Source: Oscillospiraceae bacterium (GTDB lineage: Bacteria; Bacillota_A; Clostridia; Oscillospirales; Oscillospiraceae). From it: DNA of 19,780 nt. The notes below the pieces were generated by a model. The model worked only from the letters and a program-made list of their open reading frames with translations. It was not told where the DNA came from and did no database searches. Location: positions 1-19,780 of the forward strand of contig JAFYLN010000206.1 of assembly GCA_017537045.1 (NCBI GenBank), read 5' to 3'. Shown here piece by piece: positions 15,699-19,780 of this stretch; position 1 is the stretch's first letter; each line of letters starts with the position of its first letter. The position numbers and the translations under genes were made by a program.

Positions 15699-16730
15699 AT
15701 GTTGACAGAACAGGAAAAACTGGCTCGAATGACTGTTCCTGCCGGAAAGATCCGAATCGTGATTGATTCCGATGCAAAGAACGAAGTTGACGACCAATTC
15801 GCAATTTCATGGGCATTGCGCAGCCCGGAACGGTTTGATGTGGAGGCGGTCTACGCCGTTCCCTTCTCCCACACCCAGTTCCACCGCAATCTGGGAAATC
15901 CCGACCCTGCTGTTTTTGAATGTCCAAAAGCCGGCATGGAGTCCAGCTATCAGGAAATCATCAAATTATTCGATTTTCTCGGTGAATCCCGTGAAAACCG
16001 CATCTTCCGCGGTGCAGAGCTTTATATCGAAGACGGTCCCGTGATGAGCGAGGCTGTTGAAGACCTGATCGCACGGGGCATGGCATCGGAAGTGCCTTTG
16101 TATGTGGTCGCCATCGGTGCCGCCACCAATGTGGCTTCCGCGCTGATGGCAGAGCCCCGTCTGGCCGACCATATCGTGGTGGTCTGGCTGGGCGGCCAGC
16201 AATCCCACTTCCCCTACGGCATCGAATTCAATCTGACGCAGGACATCAAAGCTGCCCGGCACCTGTTCAACTGCGGTGTTCCCCTGATCTGGGTTCCCTG
16301 CATGGGTGTGGCATCCCTGCTGTCCCTGTCCGATGCGGATGTGCGGGAAAAGCTGATGGGTAAGAGCAGAATCGGCACATACCTTGCCGAGATCGTTCTG
16401 GACCAGTTTACCAATCTGGAAAAGGCCGTTACCCGCGCCACCAACCACCGCCGTCTGAACATGCGCGGGCGGGATGATATGACCGAAGAATATCTGGCAC
16501 AGTTTCCATCGAACCATGTTTCGTGGTCGCGCACCATCTGGGATGTTTCCACCATTGCATTCCTGAAAAATCCCAACTGGACAGCCTCCTCCCTGATTCC
16601 CGCCCCTGTACTTGGCGACGATTGCAGCTACGGTGCAATTCCCGAATCCCGCCACAGAATCCGAATGGTAAACTACTGCCAGCGCGATCTGATCTTTGGC
16701 GATATGATCTCCTGCCTGAATCACGATTAA
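15699..16730 (+). CDS. divergent nucleoside hydrolase-like protein
   Basis: A second, clearly different member of the nucleoside hydrolase fold, 343 residues. The calcium site is written DSDAKNEVDDQFAI (D23, D25, N28, D31, D32), with a residue more between the acidic groups than the usual DxDxGxDD. Near the C-terminus a WD pair (W281, D282, in TIWDVSTIAF) replaces the HD pair of the upstream paralogue, so the usual catalytic histidine is missing at that place. GAATNVASAL and WLGGQQ correspond to the central family motifs. AAGGAGG lies 6 nt before ATG 15699, 14 bp after the first hydrolase. Proteins of this NExDD type are annotated as nucleoside hydrolases in many Firmicutes, but to my knowledge their substrate is not settled. 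It may cleave a different N-glycoside or a different step of the same pathway. Confidence 0.82.
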   Translation: MLTEQEKLARMTVPAGKIRIVIDSDAKNEVDDQFAISWALRSPERFDVEAVYAVPFSHTQFHRNLGNPDPAVFECPKAGMESSYQEIIKLFDFLGESRENRIFRGAELYIEDGPVMSEAVEDLIARGMASEVPLYVVAIGAATNVASALMAEPRLADHIVVVWLGGQQSHFPYGIEFNLTQDIKAARHLFNCGVPLIWVPCMGVASLLSLSDADVREKLMGKSRIGTYLAEIVLDQFTNLEKAVTRATNHRRLNMRGRDDMTEEYLAQFPSNHVSWSRTIWDVSTIAFLKNPNWTASSLIPAPVLGDDCSYGAIPESRHRIRMVNYCQRDLIFGDMISCLNHD

Positions 16731-16736
16731 CAGCTA

Positions 16737-16768
16737 AAAGCCCCCAACTCCTCGGAGTTGGGGGCTTT
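16737..16768. terminator. bidirectional terminator after the nucleoside hydrolase operon
   Basis: A 15-bp perfect inverted repeat, AAAGCCCCCAACTCC/GGAGTTGGGGGCTTT, with almost no spacer. It ends in TTT on the plus strand and TTTT on the minus strand. It lies between the convergent hydrolase and oxidoreductase genes. Confidence 0.9.
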
Positions 16769-16778
16769 GCGTGATGTA

Positions 16779-18791
16779 TCAGATTTCGTTTGCTGCCTTG
16801 TAGCCGCCGCGAATGGCTTCGCAGATGGAAGCGGTGCGGTCGCCGGAGCAATCACCGGCATAGTAGACGGGAACCGTAACGCCCTCTACATCCAGAACAT
16901 TCTTCTTAGAACCGACCGCCATGACCACCATATCGCAGGGGATGGTGATTTCTTCTTCGCCCTGGAAGGCCTTAACGCAGCCGGACTCAATGGCGCTGAC
17001 CTTGGTGTTTACAAACTGCTTCACATCATGTGTCTTGAAGTCTGCCATGATGGTGGGCAGGATGGTGGAGGATTCGCCGTTTGCGATCTTGTCCATCATT
17101 TCGATGATAGAAACGGTGCAGCCCTTTTCCAGCAGGTATTCGGCAGTTTCCGTGCCCACCAGACCGCCGCCGATCACAGCACAGTTACCCTTAACTTCTG
17201 CCTTGCCAGCCAGTACATCCCAACTGGAGACAACGTTTTCACCGTCGGCACCGGGGATAGGCAGCTTCATATCATGGGCACCCACAGCCACAATAACTGC
17301 ATCTGCAGCATTCATGATTTCCTTGGTGGCCTCGGTGTTCAGATGGATGTTCACACCCAGCGCAGGCAGGATGCACTCAAAATATGCAACAGAGCGCAGC
17401 AGTTCGTCCTTTCTGGGGGGAACGGCAGCAATGTTGATCTGTCCGCCCAGAACAGCTTCCTTTTCGTACAGATCTACAGTGTAGCCCCGCAGAGCAGCCA
17501 CTCTTGCTGCTTCCAGACCGGCTACGCCACCGCCCACAACAACGACCTTCTTGTTGCCGTTGCCGGGTTTGATGGACATGGTAGCTTCTTCACCATTCTC
17601 GGCGTTCAGCACGCAGGTGATGTAACGGCGGTTCTGGATGGCATCCACGCAGCCCTTGTTGCAGTTCATGCACAGCCGGACAGGCTCACCGGTTGCAGCT
17701 TTCAGGGCAATGTCGGGATCGCAGACCAGACTGCGGCCGTAAGCGATGATGTCGGCATCACCGTCTGCGATGATCTTTTCACCGTTTTCGATGGTCAGCA
17801 CCTTACCCACGGTGGCAACGGGGATGGAAACCGCAGCCTTGACTGCCTTGGTTACGGGCAGGACCCAGTTATCTTCCCGGGTGCCCATGGGAGGAATGGT
17901 GTCGGCCATGTTGCCGGTATGGTTTGCCTGTGCCACCTGGATCATGTGAACACCGGTCTTTTCCAGCAGCTTGGCAAATTCCACCGCATCCTCAGGATGC
18001 AGGCCGCCCTTACCGCGGTCGCTGCCGTCGGGGTTCTTGGTGATGATGGGCAGCTTATACTCGATCATCAGTTCCGGTGCGGCTTCGCGGATGGCAGCTA
18101 CCACTTCCAGCGCATAGCGGACCCGGTTTTCAAAGCTTCCGCCATATTCGTCGGTGCGGAAATTCATGAGCCGGGAGCAGAGAGAACCCAGCAGGCGGTC
18201 GCCGTGGACTTCGATGGCATCGATACCGGCCTCCTGAGCCCGGCGGGCAGCATCCGCAATATAGCCCTTGATCTGGGCAAGCTGTGCAGGAGTCACTTCC
18301 TGAATGAAGTGCTTCATGTCATAGGCGATCTTACCATGCGCCTGCTTGCCAAATTCCTGAGATTCCTTCATCTTGGCACCGAAGGTTGCCATATCCCCCT
18401 TGGCCTTGGCTTCCATTCCCTCCCTGGCGGACATCTGGGCAGCCCGGATCAGGCGACCCACTTCGGGCACATCGTACTCGGGATGGAATATCTGCAAAGC
18501 CACCTTGCAGTCGTACTGGTGCAGGGTGTCGGCCAGACGCTTGAAGGCGGGAATCTGGCGGTCGTCACAGAGCTTGGGGGTGGGAGAAGCGGTCATAACG
18601 GGAGCCACGTCACCGATGACCACAAAGCCGGTGCCGCCCTTGGCCAGACGCTCATAGAAGGCAAGGCTGCGGGTGCCGATGGAGCCGTCCCGCTCCTCAT
18701 AACCGGTGGTCAGAGGCGGGAACATAATGCGGTTTTTCAGAGTCAGGTTGCCAACCTGAATAGGCTTTAAAAGCCGGGATTCTTTGCTCAT
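16779..18791 (-). CDS. variant Old-Yellow-Enzyme / FAD 4Fe-4S oxidoreductase
   Basis: Multidomain flavoenzyme of the 2,4-dienoyl-CoA reductase/BaiCD/enoate reductase class, 670 residues, normal length. It has an FMN TIM barrel (about 1-360), a 4Fe-4S site C374-x2-C377-x3-C381-x11-C393, a first nucleotide-binding motif VVVVGGGVAGLEAA (416-429) with GGQ at 449-451, and a second, CAVIGGGLVGTETA (537-550). Electrons would pass from NAD(P)H via FAD and the cluster to FMN and then to an unsaturated substrate. Oddities: the usual HGAHGYL segment after the VHG motif reads VHGDRLLGSL (195-204) and lacks the catalytic tyrosine, and residues about 119-165 form a charged, helical stretch. GAAAGGGG lies 8 nt before ATG 18791. 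It is divergent from a Crp/Fnr-type regulator, its likely controller. Substrate unknown. Confidence 0.88.
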   Translation of the reverse strand: MSKESRLLKPIQVGNLTLKNRIMFPPLTTGYEERDGSIGTRSLAFYERLAKGGTGFVVIGDVAPVMTASPTPKLCDDRQIPAFKRLADTLHQYDCKVALQIFHPEYDVPEVGRLIRAAQMSAREGMEAKAKGDMATFGAKMKESQEFGKQAHGKIAYDMKHFIQEVTPAQLAQIKGYIADAARRAQEAGIDAIEVHGDRLLGSLCSRLMNFRTDEYGGSFENRVRYALEVVAAIREAAPELMIEYKLPIITKNPDGSDRGKGGLHPEDAVEFAKLLEKTGVHMIQVAQANHTGNMADTIPPMGTREDNWVLPVTKAVKAAVSIPVATVGKVLTIENGEKIIADGDADIIAYGRSLVCDPDIALKAATGEPVRLCMNCNKGCVDAIQNRRYITCVLNAENGEEATMSIKPGNGNKKVVVVGGGVAGLEAARVAALRGYTVDLYEKEAVLGGQINIAAVPPRKDELLRSVAYFECILPALGVNIHLNTEATKEIMNAADAVIVAVGAHDMKLPIPGADGENVVSSWDVLAGKAEVKGNCAVIGGGLVGTETAEYLLEKGCTVSIIEMMDKIANGESSTILPTIMADFKTHDVKQFVNTKVSAIESGCVKAFQGEEEITIPCDMVVMAVGSKKNVLDVEGVTVPVYYAGDCSGDRTASICEAIRGGYKAANEI

Positions 18792-18825
18792 TTTAGGTTT
18801 CCCCTTTCAAAATGATTCTACTTTT

Positions 18826-18853
18826 ATTATACACATTCTGCCTGCTTTGACAA
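18826..18853 (-). promoter_or_regulatory. oxidoreductase promoter
   Basis: On the minus strand TTGTCA (18853-18848), a 16-bp spacer and TATAAT (18831-18826), a perfect -10. The predicted start is near 18819, about 28 nt before the oxidoreductase start codon. A regulator bound in the 18854-18899 gap could control both divergent genes; AGAAA-N9-TTTCT is the only dyad I see there, and no classical TTGAT-N4-ATCAA Fnr box is present. Confidence 0.5.
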
Positions 18854-18877
18854 GAAAAAGAATCCGTTTCTAACACT

Positions 18878-18905
18878 TGCAAGACGGGTCTTTTTCCTGT
18901 AAAAT
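18878..18905 (+). promoter_or_regulatory. possible promoter of the Crp/Fnr-type regulator
   Basis: TTGCAA (18878-18883), a 16-bp spacer and TAAAAT (18900-18905). The start would be near 18912, leaving a very short leader that just contains the AGAGGTG ribosome binding site. A TTGACA at 18847-18852 has no good -10 partner on this strand. Confidence 0.35.
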
Positions 18906-18924
18906 CTCCTCAGAGGTGAAGTAT

Positions 18925-19581
18925 ATGCAGGAACAGATTTATGAACTGAACTCTCCCCTGTTTGCCGGTATCGATCCACAGGACCGGCAGGCTATGCTGG
19001 GCTGTACCGGTTATCATACTGGCACATTCCGCAAGGGTGATATTGTCGCCTTCGAAAACGAAAACATCAAACACGTTGGCATCGTGCTTTCCGGCACTGT
19101 GGATATGGTCAAAGAAGATATCTGGGGCAGTAAAACCATGCTGGTACGCTCCCGCAAAGGTGACGTTTTCGGCGAGACCTTTGCCTGCGGCAGCGATAAC
19201 CTGTCCGTTGTCACATTCATGGTGTCCGAAGATGCAAAGATTCTTTTTATGCCTTTTGACCGTGTGATGCACAACTGCACCATGGCCTGTCAGTTCCATC
19301 TGAAGCTTATTGAAAATATGGTGCGGGTGATCGCGGATAAAAACCGGGATCTGATGCGCAAGGTCGAAGTGGTATCCAAGCGAACCATCCGCGAAAAGTT
19401 GCTGTCCTACCTTTCCCTGCAGGCACAGCTTCAGCACTCCCGCTATTTTGAGATCCCGCTGGGCAGAGTGGAGCTGGCGGAATACCTGTGTGTTGACCGC
19501 AGCGCCCTGACCCGGGAACTTGCAAAAATGAAGGAAGACGGATTGCTTGATTACGACCGGAACTGTTTCCGCTTGAAATAA
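18925..19581 (+). CDS. Crp/Fnr-family transcriptional regulator
   Basis: One-component regulator, 218 residues. It has an N-terminal cyclic-nucleotide-binding-like beta barrel (about 10-120), a dimerisation helix (about 125-150) and a C-terminal winged helix (about 150-218) with recognition region GRVELAEYLCVDRSALTREL (180-199). The barrel phosphate-cassette region reads GDVFGETFACGSDN rather than GE(L/I)..(RS) of cAMP-binding Crp, so cAMP is probably not the ligand. Cysteines are scattered (C27, C88, C118, C122, C189, C214), without the N-terminal cluster of oxygen-sensing Fnr. I chose ATG 18925 because AGAGGTG lies about 7 nt upstream; a TTG at 18877 would add an unlikely tail. Divergent from the oxidoreductase, so probably its regulator, perhaps sensing its substrate or redox state. 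Confidence 0.92.
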   Translation: MQEQIYELNSPLFAGIDPQDRQAMLGCTGYHTGTFRKGDIVAFENENIKHVGIVLSGTVDMVKEDIWGSKTMLVRSRKGDVFGETFACGSDNLSVVTFMVSEDAKILFMPFDRVMHNCTMACQFHLKLIENMVRVIADKNRDLMRKVEVVSKRTIREKLLSYLSLQAQLQHSRYFEIPLGRVELAEYLCVDRSALTRELAKMKEDGLLDYDRNCFRLK

Positions 19582-19586
19582 TAAAT

Positions 19587-19630
19587 ACCGGATGATGTGA
19601 TATTTGCAACATCATCCGGTCGTTTTTTAT
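19587..19630 (+). terminator. intrinsic terminator of the Crp/Fnr-type gene
   Basis: A 12-bp stem ACCGGATGATGT/ACATCATCCGGT with a 10-nt loop is followed by CGTTTTTTATTTT. It lies 5 bp after the stop codon. Confidence 0.9.
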
Positions 19631-19632
19631 TT

Positions 19633-19780
19633 TATAATAAAATAGTGGTGAGCAAAATGCATCGGCGATTTGGAATCCAAAAGAGCCGCGGATGCAGAAG
19701 CGCGTACTAATTAGGCACCGTCACGAAACGGACTGTGCCAAGGCTGGAACTGTGGAAAAACAAACAGAGATAGTGAATTA
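19633..19780 (+). other. unidentified structured non-coding stretch at the right edge
   Basis: The last 150 bases hold no convincing gene. A TATAAT (19633-19638) lies directly after the terminator but has no matching -35. Two nested hairpins follow. One, at 19658-19696, pairs TGCATC/GATGCA, GGC/GCC and TTTGG/CCAAA in register. The other, at 19714-19739, pairs GGCAC/GTGCC and CCGT/ACGG. A 17-codon frame (ATG 19658-stop, MHRRFGIQKSRGCRSAY) has only a weak GGTGA upstream. This looks like the 5' part of a structured RNA or leader continuing beyond the edge; I do not recognise tmRNA, RNase P RNA, SRP RNA or any common riboswitch in it. Confidence 0.35.

Noticed and set aside
16758..18770. A 670-codon open frame on the plus strand opposite the oxidoreductase
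   Set aside because: Same length as, and antisense to, a well-supported flavoenzyme gene. Its translation is low complexity, rich in His, Gly and Val, with no domain and no ribosome binding site. It also begins inside the terminator.
1..19780. CRISPR arrays, tRNA or rRNA genes, insertion sequences, prophage or toxin-antitoxin genes
   Set aside because: I looked for spaced repeats, tRNA-like TTCGA arms, transposase motifs and small paired genes and saw none.

Overview
The window is chromosomal DNA of a Clostridia-type Firmicute, most likely a gut member of the Oscillospirales (Faecalibacterium/Gemmiger-like). This rests on RpoB sequence style, moderate-to-high GC, strong AGGAGG-type ribosome binding sites, YesM/YesN regulation of a CUT1 sugar-type ABC transporter, and an NADH:flavin oxidoreductase of the enoate-reductase class. 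Genus is inferred from general features, not from a search.

Layout. (1) 1-2760, minus strand: the N-terminal ~920 codons of rpoB, which runs off the left edge. (2) 2761-3156: a regulatory intergenic region with an rpoB promoter and ~150-nt structured leader. A face-to-face plus-strand promoter and terminator predict a ~115-nt antisense small RNA. An nhaC promoter follows. (3) 3157-4467, plus: an NhaC-family Na+/H+ antiporter, ending at a terminator shared with the convergent gene. (4) 4542-9925, minus: a YesM-like sensor kinase, YesN-like response regulator, ribokinase-like PfkB kinase and AEC-family transporter, closely spaced, followed by a small SemiSWEET-like membrane protein with its own possible promoter. 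(5) 9926-10142: the divergent promoter region with AGAAACAT repeats. (6) 10143-16730, plus: solute-binding lipoprotein, two CUT1 permeases, a PLP aminotransferase and two different nucleoside hydrolases, ending at a strong terminator. (7) 16779-18791, minus: a variant Old-Yellow-Enzyme/FAD oxidoreductase with a 4Fe-4S motif, divergent from (8) a Crp/Fnr-type regulator at 18925-19581, plus. (9) 19631-19780: a non-coding, structured-looking stretch at the right edge that I cannot identify.

How it fits together. Blocks 4-6 look like one functional island. The sensor kinase detects an extracellular compound and the AraC-type response regulator activates the divergent ABC importer. The imported N-riboside is split by the two nucleoside hydrolases and the freed ribose is phosphorylated by the PfkB kinase. 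The aminotransferase and the AEC carrier would handle the other half of the molecule. The importer is of the oligosaccharide (CUT1) class rather than a known nucleoside class, and no ABC ATPase is encoded here, so a shared MsmX/UgpC-type ATPase elsewhere is presumed. Co-occurrence of an aminotransferase with two divergent nucleoside hydrolases suggests an unusual substrate, possibly a modified nucleoside bearing an amino-acid group. This is the best candidate in the window for an undescribed catabolic system.
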